Shown: piece by piece, positions 25,502-33,963 of the stretch | Position numbering within the stretch: position 1 is the first letter of the stretch | Layout: the number at the start of each line of letters is the position of its first letter | NCBI GenBank assembly: GCA_018433675.1 | Contig: JAHDQS010000044.1 | Span: 1-57,375, forward strand | Length of the DNA stretch: 57,375 nucleotides | From: Clostridia bacterium | GTDB lineage: Bacteria; Bacillota; Peptococcia; DRI-13; SM3-B62 | Direction: 5' to 3' | Program-made: the position numbers and the translations under genes | Notes under the pieces: generated by a model | Told to the model about the DNA's origin: nothing | Databases searched by the model: none | What the model saw: the letters and a program-made list of their open reading frames with translations, nothing else

Positions 25502-26362
25502 ATGACAATGAAACAGCAAGAAATGATCATCAATAAAATTAAAGACACCCTGGTTAGAGCAGGATCGACCTTTAGGGAGGACCAAAAAGAAGCTTACCGC
25601 CAAGCCATTAAAAAAGAAACTCTTCCTAGGGCAAAGTGGGTGTTGGAAACGATATTGGAAGACGCAGAGGTTGCGGAAAAGAATCGCAGTCCACTGTGTG
25701 ACGACACCGGAATTCCACATGTATTCTTGGAGGTAGGTCCGAACAAGAGCGTAACCGGAGCAGATCTTGAAGCAATACGGCTAGGTGTAGCCGAAGGGCT
25801 TCGCGAACTGCCGGGTCGTCCGATGGGAATTAAGGGAGACGACAAGCAAAGGTTAGACCAATCAGGTGGATTAGATGAAGACTCCGCAGGCGTATTGCCA
25901 GCCCCGATACTTATTAAACAAGTGGAAGAAGATGTACTCAGAGCCCACGTTCTGATGCTGGGGGGCGGGCCCGCCATTAGAGGTATAACACATCGGGTTT
26001 TCCATAAACACAGTGTATCTGTAGTTACAGATGAAATCGTAAAAAGGGCGAGTGAAGCGGTCGCTTTATTAGGATGCTCACCCTGCGCGTTGTCAGTCGG
26101 TATAGGCAGGTCACAATTCGAAGCCTCATCGCTGATGATTGAAGCCATGGTATATAGCAATTTTGCGGTTCAAAGCGATTTGGAAAAAAAGATAACAGAT
26201 AAAGTAAATGAAAGCAATGTCGGCCCACTCGGGTTGAAAGGCGCCACTTCGGTCTTAGCCACGTTTATGAAGGTAGGTCCGCAAAGGGCAAGCGGTATCA
26301 GAGTTGTCTGCATGCGTCCCAGCTGCTGTTTCGAACCGCGGATGGCAAGCGTGGAATTGTAA
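25502..26362 (+). CDS. Class I fumarase/tartrate dehydratase-type hydratase, alpha subunit (4Fe-4S)
   Basis: 286 residues. It binds the catalytic 4Fe-4S cluster. Candidate ligand cysteines lie in SPLCDDTGIP (about 65), LGCSPCALSVGIG (about 191-194) and the end segment VVCMRPSCCFEPR (about 270-277). Conserved GGGPAIRGITHRVF is present. Substrate could be fumarate, mesaconate, tartrate or a larger unsaturated acid; the operon context leaves this open. ATG 25502 is preferred because ATG 25493 touches the AGAGGA ribosome site. Confidence 0.88.
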   Translation: MTMKQQEMIINKIKDTLVRAGSTFREDQKEAYRQAIKKETLPRAKWVLETILEDAEVAEKNRSPLCDDTGIPHVFLEVGPNKSVTGADLEAIRLGVAEGLRELPGRPMGIKGDDKQRLDQSGGLDEDSAGVLPAPILIKQVEEDVLRAHVLMLGGGPAIRGITHRVFHKHSVSVVTDEIVKRASEAVALLGCSPCALSVGIGRSQFEASSLMIEAMVYSNFAVQSDLEKKITDKVNESNVGPLGLKGATSVLATFMKVGPQRASGIRVVCMRPSCCFEPRMASVEL

Positions 26363-26414
26363 GGTTGTTACTTGCCGAGAATGCGATAATAAATAGTAGA
26401 ATGGGGGCGGCAAA

Positions 26415-27470
26415 ATGACAGAGGGAAAAAGAGTTGATTGGCAGAAGGCAAGGGAGCTTTGCGCGAAAATCTATATGGCACGAGGTATTCCGGAGGCGGA
26501 TGCGTATATGGTATCTGATAATTTGATATCCGCTGAGCTTAATGGAGTGTATTCCCACGGTATCACCAGAATGAAGATGTATATGAGATATATTGATAAA
26601 GGACAGGCTAACAGTAGTGGTGAAATCAAGATAATCAATGAAGGTCCTGCTACGCTGCATATTGATGGTAATAACTGTTTAGGTGCCGTAGTTGCTACTA
26701 AGGCTGTCAAAAAAGGTATAGCAAAGGCTAAAGAAATGGGTGCCGCTATTGTCAGTGTGCGCCGCTCGAATCACTTTGGCACAGCCGCCTATTATACACA
26801 AATGATTGCCGAACAGGGTATGGTAGGTATAGCCGCGACCAATGCTTTTCCCCATGTTGCTCCTTTGGGCAGTTCTAAGGAGTATCTAGGGACTAACCCG
26901 ATATCTTTCGGTGCTCCGACAGCCTCGGGCAAGCCGATGATACTGGATATGGCCACCTCAGTGGTAGCCAGAGGGAAAATATCGGTCGCTGCCGAAAAGG
27001 GTGAGCCGATTCCTCTTGGTTGGGCTCTTGATGCCGACGGGAATCCAACTACTGATGCCAAAGCGGCTGCTAACGGAGTCTTATTGCCAATTGCCGGTCC
27101 CAAGGGATATGGATTGTCACTGTTTATTGACGTGCTTTCCGGAGTGTTATCCGGAGCCAAGTTTGGTGGACATTTAGGACCACATGCCGTTGGAAATACA
27201 TCAAAAGATACCGACGTTGGTCATTTCTTTGTAATCGTCGATATTTCCCGCTTTATGCCTCTTGATGAGTTTAACGAGCGCATGGGTGTGATAATCAGCG
27301 ACATTAAGGCCTTGCCAAAAATCGAAGGCGTTTCTGAAATATTTATGCCGGGAGAGATTGAGCAACGCAAGGTTGATGTTAACATGAAGGAAGGTCTGCT
27401 GCTGAGCGAGGCGCTGTTAGGTGAGCTCCAAAAGATGTGTGAACGTTTCGGCATTGACTTCAATCTATAA
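26415..27470 (+). CDS. Ldh2/MDH2-family NAD(P)-dependent dehydrogenase
   Basis: 351 residues of the malate/L-sulfolactate/ureidoglycolate dehydrogenase family, which has a non-Rossmann NADH fold. Typical parts: NGVYSHGITRMKMYMR (residues about 44-59), VSVRRSNHFGTAAYYTQ with the catalytic His (about 113-129), LGTNPISFGAPT and GPKGYGLSLFIDVLSG. Oxidation of a 2-hydroxyacid such as malate to an oxoacid fits the pathway. GGGGGCG before the ATG is the likely ribosome site. Confidence 0.9.
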   Translation: MTEGKRVDWQKARELCAKIYMARGIPEADAYMVSDNLISAELNGVYSHGITRMKMYMRYIDKGQANSSGEIKIINEGPATLHIDGNNCLGAVVATKAVKKGIAKAKEMGAAIVSVRRSNHFGTAAYYTQMIAEQGMVGIAATNAFPHVAPLGSSKEYLGTNPISFGAPTASGKPMILDMATSVVARGKISVAAEKGEPIPLGWALDADGNPTTDAKAAANGVLLPIAGPKGYGLSLFIDVLSGVLSGAKFGGHLGPHAVGNTSKDTDVGHFFVIVDISRFMPLDEFNERMGVIISDIKALPKIEGVSEIFMPGEIEQRKVDVNMKEGLLLSEALLGELQKMCERFGIDFNL

Positions 27471-27490
27471 GGGTTTAGACAATGTGTTAG

Positions 27491-27544
27491 AGGCTGTCTT
27501 ACTATGGGATAATGCAAAAATGGGTATCCTGGGTAAGACAGCCT
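27491..27544 (+). other. 12-bp hairpin between Ldh2-type and C45 genes
   Basis: AGGCTGTCTTAC (27491-27502) is perfectly complementary to GTAAGACAGCCT (27533-27544), with an inner GGAT/ATCC pair. No T run follows. It may be an RNA processing or attenuation site separating two parts of the operon. Confidence 0.55.
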
Positions 27545-27579
27545 TTAACATAAGGTGTTCAAAGGAGGGATTGGAATCC

Positions 27580-28773
27580 ATGGAAATAGTTATTGCAAAG
27601 GGAACTTATGAGAGAATGGGATATGAACTGGGGATCAAACTGGCGGAGGCTATACGTCACAACATTTCTTTATTGAATCAGGGTATCGTGGCTAAAGGGA
27701 TTGAGAAGAAAGCAGTATATCGCTTGATTAGCAGTTATACAACATTACTCAGTAACACTTCCATACAATTGATGGAGGGTTTAAGCCGGGGGAGCGGCGT
27801 ACCCTTTGAATCGATTCTTCGTTTTAATGCCTTGCAGGATGCCTTTTTTCAGGAAGAATGTACGACTTTTGCTGCTATCGGGAAAGCTACGGCTGATGGT
27901 AAGGCCTTTTTATTGAAGAACAGGGATACGAGCGGAAATCGTGAATTCAATGGTCCGGCGTATTACAAGAATAGGACGGTTAACGTTACTTTGGTTCTTC
28001 AAACAGACGATGGAAATGTAATGATTGGCGTAACAAACGCTGGGTCAACCGGGTTTATGATGGGAATGAACAAATATGGGGTCGCCGTAGCCAGCAATAT
28101 GGGGCAAACTAAAGAAATCAGTAAAGTACCACCCAAAGAAAGGCAGGGCATCAGCGGGAGGCCCCAAATGCTGCGGGAGAGCTTAGAATGCACTGCAGCT
28201 CACGATGCTGTAAATCTTATTCTATCCAAGCTGACAAAGTCTTCTATGAGATTACCGGGAATCCTATGGTTTGTTGATGCTAATAACATCTACGTTGTTG
28301 AAGGTACCGGCGGACAATTTGCTGTCCAGCATGTCACAGATGGCACCGTTTCCAGAAGCAATCACTTTGAGTTAATGGAACAGTTCAATAATGAAAAGGA
28401 ACCTTCTCCAATATGTCGTAAAATACGCGCAAAAGAACTTCTTGAATTAAATCACGGGCATATTGACAGAGAAAAGATGATAGAGTTTTCGATGGACCAC
28501 AAAAATGGACCGGGTGAGAACTCGATATGTCGTCACAGTAAAGACCCGGAAGAGAGTGTGACCGTATCGGCGGCAATCATGGAGATTGATAAAGAAAACC
28601 CTCAGAAATCGAAAATAAGCATTGCCTTAGGAACTCCCTGCCAAGCTTGGGGCGAGGAAGGGGGTAGTATTACGATTCGGTTGGATGAGGATGTTGAAGC
28701 GATACCACAGCGTTTTCTCGATAATACTGCCTTTACGGAGTATTTTAAGCCTACCAGCCTACTTAAGAGTTAA
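27580..28773 (+). CDS. C45-family Ntn-hydrolase (acyl-CoA:6-aminopenicillanate acyltransferase-like)
   Basis: 397 residues from ATG 27580 (AAAGGAGG upstream). C45 enzymes self-cleave to expose an N-terminal Cys and hydrolyse or form amide bonds. The likely nucleophile is Cys94 in QEECTTFAA, followed by the family segments AFLLKNRDTSGN, MIGVTNAGSTGFMMGMNKYGVAV and the late SKDPEESVTVSAAIMEI. In a catabolic operon it may split an amide-linked substrate. The segment before Cys94 would be the propeptide. Confidence 0.85.
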   Translation: MEIVIAKGTYERMGYELGIKLAEAIRHNISLLNQGIVAKGIEKKAVYRLISSYTTLLSNTSIQLMEGLSRGSGVPFESILRFNALQDAFFQEECTTFAAIGKATADGKAFLLKNRDTSGNREFNGPAYYKNRTVNVTLVLQTDDGNVMIGVTNAGSTGFMMGMNKYGVAVASNMGQTKEISKVPPKERQGISGRPQMLRESLECTAAHDAVNLILSKLTKSSMRLPGILWFVDANNIYVVEGTGGQFAVQHVTDGTVSRSNHFELMEQFNNEKEPSPICRKIRAKELLELNHGHIDREKMIEFSMDHKNGPGENSICRHSKDPEESVTVSAAIMEIDKENPQKSKISIALGTPCQAWGEEGGSITIRLDEDVEAIPQRFLDNTAFTEYFKPTSLLKS

Positions 28774-28796
28774 CTTAGAAAAAAGAGGTAATAAAC

Positions 28797-29669
28797 ATGA
28801 GAAGTGTCGATACAAATCAAAAATTTAGTTATGACGAGTTTAAAAGGGATTATGTTGAGAGAAAAATGATGTTTCATAGGAAGCCTTCGATTGCATACTG
28901 CAAACCCTTTCGCATTTTTGGCAACCTTTACTATATCGGCGATAAAAGGGTGTGCTCGCACCTTGTTGACACCGGCGAAGGATTGATTGTTTTCGATAGC
29001 GGTTACCAGCACACGATTCACTTGTTGGTACAGTCGATATGGGAGATGGGCTTTAATCCGGCTGACATTAAGTATCTCATCCATACACATGGACACTTTG
29101 ATCATTTCGGTGCCAGCAATGAATTCCGCGCACTCTATAAGTGCACGACCGTTATGAGTCGTGTGGATACGGAAATGTTGCGGGATAAACCCGAGGGTGC
29201 TCTGATGGAGTTAAGTTCAGATCCTGATGCTGAACTTCCCATAATAGACAAAACCTTCGAGGATGGAGAGATCATTGCTCTTGGCAACACTTCGATCCGG
29301 TGTGTTCTTACGCCAGGGCATTCGCCAGGCAACTCCGCATTCTTTTTTGATGTGCGGGATGGGAAACAGACGTATACAGTTGCCTATTTTGGTGGTGCAG
29401 GGTTCAATTGGGTGCGCAAGGGATTTTTGGATAGATATAACTTTCCTTATTCCTTACGCAATGATTTTATTAAATCTATTGATAAGGTTCGAGGCGAGAA
29501 GGCAGATATTGTTTTAGGGAGTCATCCGGGACAATACAACTTGTTTGAGAAAAGAAAACGCATGGAGGAAAACCTGCAAAGCAATCCGTTTATTGATCCC
29601 GGTGAGTGGGAGAGGTATTTGACCGGACTTAAGGCAAGATACCAAGAATTCCTGGTTAATGAAGAGTAA
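28797..29669 (+). CDS. MBL-fold metallo-hydrolase
   Basis: 290 residues. The zinc motif HTHGHFDHFGA begins near residue 96. LTPGHSPGNSAFFFDVR (about 170-186) supplies the next His. VLGSHPGQYN near residue 240 supplies the last. The overall layout resembles subclass B3-like hydrolases and lactonases. The substrate is unknown; ester, lactone or thioester hydrolysis fits the operon. Last gene before the second sigma-54 promoter. Confidence 0.88.
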   Translation: MRSVDTNQKFSYDEFKRDYVERKMMFHRKPSIAYCKPFRIFGNLYYIGDKRVCSHLVDTGEGLIVFDSGYQHTIHLLVQSIWEMGFNPADIKYLIHTHGHFDHFGASNEFRALYKCTTVMSRVDTEMLRDKPEGALMELSSDPDAELPIIDKTFEDGEIIALGNTSIRCVLTPGHSPGNSAFFFDVRDGKQTYTVAYFGGAGFNWVRKGFLDRYNFPYSLRNDFIKSIDKVRGEKADIVLGSHPGQYNLFEKRKRMEENLQSNPFIDPGEWERYLTGLKARYQEFLVNEE

Positions 29670-29710
29670 GGAACGCAGACATATAAAATCCTTGCAGACG
29701 TATGAAACAC

Positions 29711-29768
29711 GATGCAATACAAACAACACAACCGCTACGAAAACGCAACAAATGCAACAATTCTTGCA
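29711..29768. promoter_or_regulatory. Putative activator sites upstream of the binding-protein gene
   Basis: Boxes GATGCAAT (29711), GCAACAAATGCAAC (29744-29757) and TGCAACAATTCTTGCA (29753-29768, an inverted repeat). They stand about 110-165 bp before the -24/-12 promoter, and the motif is shared with the other two enhancer-like regions. Confidence 0.6.
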
Positions 29769-29877
29769 AGATGCCTTTGCTTCGATGATAAGACTAAAAC
29801 TATTATGCTCCTCGATATATCAATGATACCAAGCTTTATAAGCAGAAATACAGGTTTAATTCAAGATAAAGAAAAAA

Positions 29878-29893
29878 TGGCACGAGAATTGCA
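29878..29893 (+). promoter_or_regulatory. Sigma-54 (-24/-12) promoter before the peptide-binding protein
   Basis: TGGCAC, five bases, TTGCA again fits the consensus exactly. Start of transcription should be near 29905, giving a leader of about 140 nt before the lipoprotein start at 30044. The rest of the 374-bp gap contains no gene I can support. Confidence 0.83.
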
Positions 29894-30043
29894 AATATTA
29901 TTATTATATAATTCACCTTAAAAACTATATGGGTATTTGTATACCGTCAGGAAGAAAATATGTCAAAGGAGGGATAATAACTAAAAAAAGAGATTTAGAC
30001 GTTAAAGAGAAGTAAATAAAATTAATAGGGAGGAAAGATAAAC

Positions 30044-31567
30044 GTGAGAAAACAAAGGAAAATAATTGCATTGTTATTGGTTGTTATGATGCTCGTAGTA
30101 TTAATGGTCGGCTGTTCTCCAAAAGAGGAAGAAGAACCGGCGGTCAGTGAAGGTAGTTACGCGGAGGAGGTTATCGTAACAGCTGCTGCTGCTCCTCCGG
30201 CACTTGACCCTAATATTTCAACAGCTAATGCATCGCGAAGATTCACTTCCCACGTGTATGAGACTCTGTTGAAATTTGATCCTGCCACAAAATCGGCAAA
30301 ACCTTGGCTGGCAGAATCATGGGAAGAGTCTGCCCCTGGCGAATATATTTTCCATCTTCGTGAAGGCGTTAAATTCCATAAAGGTGAAACCCTCACCGCC
30401 GCAGATGTAAAGTACACATATGAAAGATGCATGACACTGCCCGCGGCGCTCCCGTTTGTTGAAATCATTGATAAAATCGAGGTTATCGATGATCTTACTG
30501 TGAAGATTACCCTCAAAAATCCCTCTCCGATATTCCTCGGCAACCTCTGCCATATGGTGACAGCTATCATCAAAGAAGGTTCGGGAGAAGGGCTTGCAGA
30601 AAATCCGAATGGGACAAATGCCTACATTATGACAGAACACAAAGCCGACGACTATGTAATGCTCGAGCGCTTTGATGATTATTGGGGTGGTGTAAAGCCC
30701 ACAAAACGTATTAAAATGAGGATTATTCCGGACAACAACGCCCGCAACCTGGCCGTAGAGGCCGGCGATATTCATGTCGGTATTCAGGTTACCAATGCCG
30801 ACTATAGTTCGCTGAAGAACAATCCAAATGTTACTATCTTGGCTGTACCTTCAATTCTCGTTGAGTATTTTTCCATGAACGTCTCCAAGCCGCCCTTTGA
30901 TGATGTGCATGTTAGAAAGGCCATAGCTTACGCATTCAATAAGGAAGTGGTTATTGACGGCATTTACGAGGGTGATGCCCTCAACGCCAAATCGTTCATT
31001 AATGTTAGTGCCTTTGGATACGATCCCGATGTAAAACACTACGAGTATAACGTTGACAAGGCTAAGGAAGAATTGGCCAAGTCCAAATACCCAGATGGGT
31101 TTGAATTCGACTGCTATACCACATCCTCCCGTGGCAGATACACAGAGGCGTTGCAGTATGACCTGTCACAAATAGGCATTACTATGAACGTTGAATTCGT
31201 CCAAAACGTAGCGGCGGCTATAAATACCGGCTACGAGGGCGCTCATATTACCTCTGTTCAGTATCCTACGTATGATGCTGACCAAGTCTACAGATACTTG
31301 CACTCCAGCACTCATGGAGCAGGTGGTAACATGTCCTGGTATGCGAACCCGAAAATGGATGAATTGCTGGAGGCTAGCAGGGTAGAAATGGATACTGCCA
31401 AGCGCGAGCAAATATTCAAGGACATCCAGGAGCTTATGTATGAGGAAGCAATCAACATCCCGATACTGACCAGGATAGTAAAGGCTGCTATCGTTAAGGG
31501 AGTAGGCGGATTTGAGCCTGATGCGGCAACGATAGATTACTTTGGTGATGTTTACCTCGAGCAGTAA
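30044..31567 (+). CDS. ABC transporter substrate-binding lipoprotein, family 5 (DppA/OppA-like)
   Basis: 507 residues. GTG start with GGGAGGAAAG upstream. Signal peptide with lipobox LMVGC (Cys24), so it is anchored outside the membrane. SBP_bac_5 domain parts: WLAESWEESAPGEYIFHLREGVKFHKGE (residues about 87-114), YTYERCM and KPPFDDVHVRKAIAYAFNKE (about 283-302). It delivers peptides, glycosides or related solutes to the DppBCDF pore downstream. In this operon it should bind the pathway substrate. High expression is likely: it has its own sigma-54 promoter and a terminator. Confidence 0.93.
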   Translation: MRKQRKIIALLLVVMMLVVLMVGCSPKEEEEPAVSEGSYAEEVIVTAAAAPPALDPNISTANASRRFTSHVYETLLKFDPATKSAKPWLAESWEESAPGEYIFHLREGVKFHKGETLTAADVKYTYERCMTLPAALPFVEIIDKIEVIDDLTVKITLKNPSPIFLGNLCHMVTAIIKEGSGEGLAENPNGTNAYIMTEHKADDYVMLERFDDYWGGVKPTKRIKMRIIPDNNARNLAVEAGDIHVGIQVTNADYSSLKNNPNVTILAVPSILVEYFSMNVSKPPFDDVHVRKAIAYAFNKEVVIDGIYEGDALNAKSFINVSAFGYDPDVKHYEYNVDKAKEELAKSKYPDGFEFDCYTTSSRGRYTEALQYDLSQIGITMNVEFVQNVAAAINTGYEGAHITSVQYPTYDADQVYRYLHSSTHGAGGNMSWYANPKMDELLEASRVEMDTAKREQIFKDIQELMYEEAINIPILTRIVKAAIVKGVGGFEPDAATIDYFGDVYLEQ

Positions 31568-31575
31568 GGATCTAA

Positions 31576-31617
31576 AAAAAAACAGTGCTGTCCTTTATGA
31601 GGCAGCACTGTTTTTTC
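31576..31617 (+). terminator. Rho-independent terminator after the binding-protein gene
   Basis: AACAGTGCTG (31581-31590) pairs with CAGCACTGTT (31603-31612), followed by TTTT. It may let the binding protein be made in excess over downstream genes. Confidence 0.85.
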
Positions 31618-31669
31618 TTACTAGCGAAAGTGTTAGTTATTCTGAATGAAAATGGAAGAGAGTGATAAG

Positions 31670-32476
31670 ATGACAAGTCATAAGTTTATTGAAAACACGT
31701 CAGAGTACTTGCATAAGATTGCATCCCAGGCCCTTGTTATTATTCCTGTTGGCTCAGTCGAACAGCATGGACCACACTTACCGGTGGGCAGTGATTCATA
31801 CAATGTACAGCAAATAGCGGAAATGGCTGCGGAGAAAACGCAAAACAAGATGATTCTTGTTGCACCAACGCTCTGGTACGGGAGTTCCCATCACCATCTC
31901 GGATTTGGAGGATGTATGTCCCTGGGGGGGAAGACGCTTTTAGCTGTGCTTTGTGATTTGGGTAACTCCTTAGTAACAGGTGGGGTCAAGAAAATATTCT
32001 TTCTTAATGGACATGGCGGTAACCGCTTTATGCTCCGCGAAGCGGCAAAAGAACTGGTGAACGAATATAACAATGATGTGATAATCGGATCGTCGGATTA
32101 TTGGGAAATAGCCCGTGAAGCTTTGGCAGACATTAAGATTAAAACCCCCGGGCATGCCGGATCATTTGAGACGGCCCTGCAAATGGCTAGGGATGAAAAA
32201 CTCGTTGATTATGATGCTATTAAGCATTTAATAAATGGTACTAAACCTGATTCCAAGGATTATCAATATCGTATCATCAGCCAGGCGGAAAGAGATCAAT
32301 TAAGATTCCAGTCACTTAGAAGCAGAGGCAATATTAACCGCAAGGATGCTTTTGTTAAAGCCGGAGGTATTTCTGAAGTGCCGGAGTTCGCCACAAGAGA
32401 GCTTGGCGAACAAATATTAACTATAGTTGTTGATGAAGTAGCAAAGTTCTTTGTCGAGTTTTGGGAGCACTCTTGA
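31670..32476 (+). CDS. Creatininase-family amidohydrolase
   Basis: 268 residues. The family hydrolyses cyclic or formyl amides using two metals. Metal-binding parts are VGSVEQHGPHLPVGSDS (residues about 24-40), NGHGGNRF (about 113-120) and HAGSFETALQM (about 161-171). ATG 31670 is preferred over 31646. Being located between the binding protein and the permease genes supports a role in opening an amide of the imported compound. True creatinine use is not implied. Confidence 0.87.
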   Translation: MTSHKFIENTSEYLHKIASQALVIIPVGSVEQHGPHLPVGSDSYNVQQIAEMAAEKTQNKMILVAPTLWYGSSHHHLGFGGCMSLGGKTLLAVLCDLGNSLVTGGVKKIFFLNGHGGNRFMLREAAKELVNEYNNDVIIGSSDYWEIAREALADIKIKTPGHAGSFETALQMARDEKLVDYDAIKHLINGTKPDSKDYQYRIISQAERDQLRFQSLRSRGNINRKDAFVKAGGISEVPEFATRELGEQILTIVVDEVAKFFVEFWEHS

Positions 32477-32565
32477 AATATTTAACTATAACAGGAAATA
32501 TTTAACCATGGAAGGAAGTTTCAACAACAAAAAAGAATTATAAGTTTTAGGGCAGAAATGCACTA

Positions 32566-32625
32566 AATATGCAACAAGTGCAATGATACGCAACAAATTG
32601 GTGCAACCTTGCATTACAATAGGCA
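32566..32625. promoter_or_regulatory. Putative activator sites upstream of dppB
   Basis: ATGCAACAAGTGCAATG, GCAACAAATTGGTGCAAC and CTTGCATTAC form a cluster of TGCAA/TTGCA boxes 120-180 bp before the third -24/-12 promoter. Two units share GCAACAA with the site before the binding-protein gene. Confidence 0.58.
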
Positions 32626-32743
32626 GAAATATATGTGATGGTAGATATTTGGAAGGCAGTTTGTGACTTGATAATTCAAGAAATATCACGTGATAAGGCA
32701 AAGTCTATGAAGAGGTGGAAAATAAAGCATTTTCTAAATAGAT

Positions 32744-32759
32744 TGGTATAGAAATTGCA
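32744..32759 (+). promoter_or_regulatory. Sigma-54-type promoter before dppB
   Basis: TGGTAT, five bases, TTGCA keeps the invariant GG and GC at the correct 12-bp spacing; only the -22/-21 bases depart from consensus. Start would be near 32770, with about 240 nt of leader. I see no convincing gene in 32477-33011. Confidence 0.68.
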
Positions 32760-33011
32760 TATAAGAATATGGTGTTAGTCCAAAATGTTTATTTATCAGT
32801 ATCGGCATCGGAATTACAGTCAGAGTTGGGGGGGATAATCAATATAAAGAAGTTGCGGCAATGGTTACGTAGATAAATCAAAGAGGGCTATGTTGAATTA
32901 GAGAATACAGCAATAGTGATTGTAATAAGAAGTGTAGGAAGACATTCCTTAATGAAACAAGGTCATAGACAGTATGACTATTCATATGACTATCCAGAGG
33001 AGGTATAATGC

Positions 33012-33944
33012 ATGTCAAGGTACATTTTTAGGCGGGTATTGCAACTGATTCCGGTCATACTTGGCGCTTCGGCGATCATATTCTTCATACTTAGCTATAG
33101 TAACCAAGACCCTGTCATGATGCTGCTGGCAGGAACCGACCCGACACTTGAACAAATTGAGATGACCAGGCATCAGTTGGGATTGGACAGACCGATATGG
33201 ATACAGTTTTTCAGCTATATGGGGGGGCTAGTTAGAGGCGACTTAGGAGTATCATACAGCACGGGCAGAGAGGTCTTTAAAGAATACATGCTTCGATTTC
33301 CCGCAACACTGAAGCTGGCCTTTTGGGCACTATTCGTTTCCGTTTTAATATCCATACCAATAGGCATCGTTTCTGCTATCAAACAGTATTCCTGGTTTGA
33401 CAACTTTGGTATGACCTTTGCCATGCTCGGTGTTGCCACACCAAACTTCTGGCTTGGACTCATGCTGATTATTCTATTTTCAGTTCAATTGGGGTGGTTG
33501 CCGGCCGGGGGGTACGGCGGACTCAAATTCTTGATACTACCTGCGATTACTTTAGGTACAGGACAGGCAGGACTCGCCACCCGCATGACCCGATCAAGTA
33601 TGCTTGAGGTGATAAGACAAGATTATATCCGTACTGCCCGTGCTAAAGGGTTGTCAGAAAAGGTCGTTATTATCAAGCATGCTTTGAAAAATGCTTTAAT
33701 ACCTATCGTGACCGTGCTTGGAGTCCAGTTTGGGCATGCCTTGGGCGGTGCAATGATTACCGAAACAATATTCTCCTGGCCGGGAGTCGGACGGCTAATG
33801 ATTGACGGCATAAATAAGTATGACCGTCCGGTTGTAATAGGTTGTGTAATCATGCTATGCATCATGGTTTCTGTTGTTAATCTTGCAGTGGACATTCTTT
33901 ATGCATACCTTGATCCGCGCATTAAAGCAGGTTATTCAAAATAA
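33012..33944 (+). CDS. dppB: Peptide-type ABC transporter permease DppB
   Basis: 310 residues, about six membrane helices, starting MSRYIFRRVLQLIPVILGASAI. The cytoplasmic EAA loop is visible as YIRTARAKGLSEKVVIIKHALKNALIP (residues about 203-229). AGAGGAGG precedes the ATG. It forms the membrane pore with DppC. The order B-C-D-F is standard. Confidence 0.93.
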   Translation: MSRYIFRRVLQLIPVILGASAIIFFILSYSNQDPVMMLLAGTDPTLEQIEMTRHQLGLDRPIWIQFFSYMGGLVRGDLGVSYSTGREVFKEYMLRFPATLKLAFWALFVSVLISIPIGIVSAIKQYSWFDNFGMTFAMLGVATPNFWLGLMLIILFSVQLGWLPAGGYGGLKFLILPAITLGTGQAGLATRMTRSSMLEVIRQDYIRTARAKGLSEKVVIIKHALKNALIPIVTVLGVQFGHALGGAMITETIFSWPGVGRLMIDGINKYDRPVVIGCVIMLCIMVSVVNLAVDILYAYLDPRIKAGYSK

Positions 33945-33963
33945 GATAAGGAGGTGGTATGAT

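Noticed and set aside
29712-29921. Short ORF upstream of the peptide-binding protein
   Set aside because: It spans the activator boxes and the -24/-12 promoter and has no recognisable product.
32638-32755. Small ORF between the creatininase-type gene and dppB
   Set aside because: No ribosome site, and it runs into the sigma-54-type promoter; better explained as regulatory DNA.
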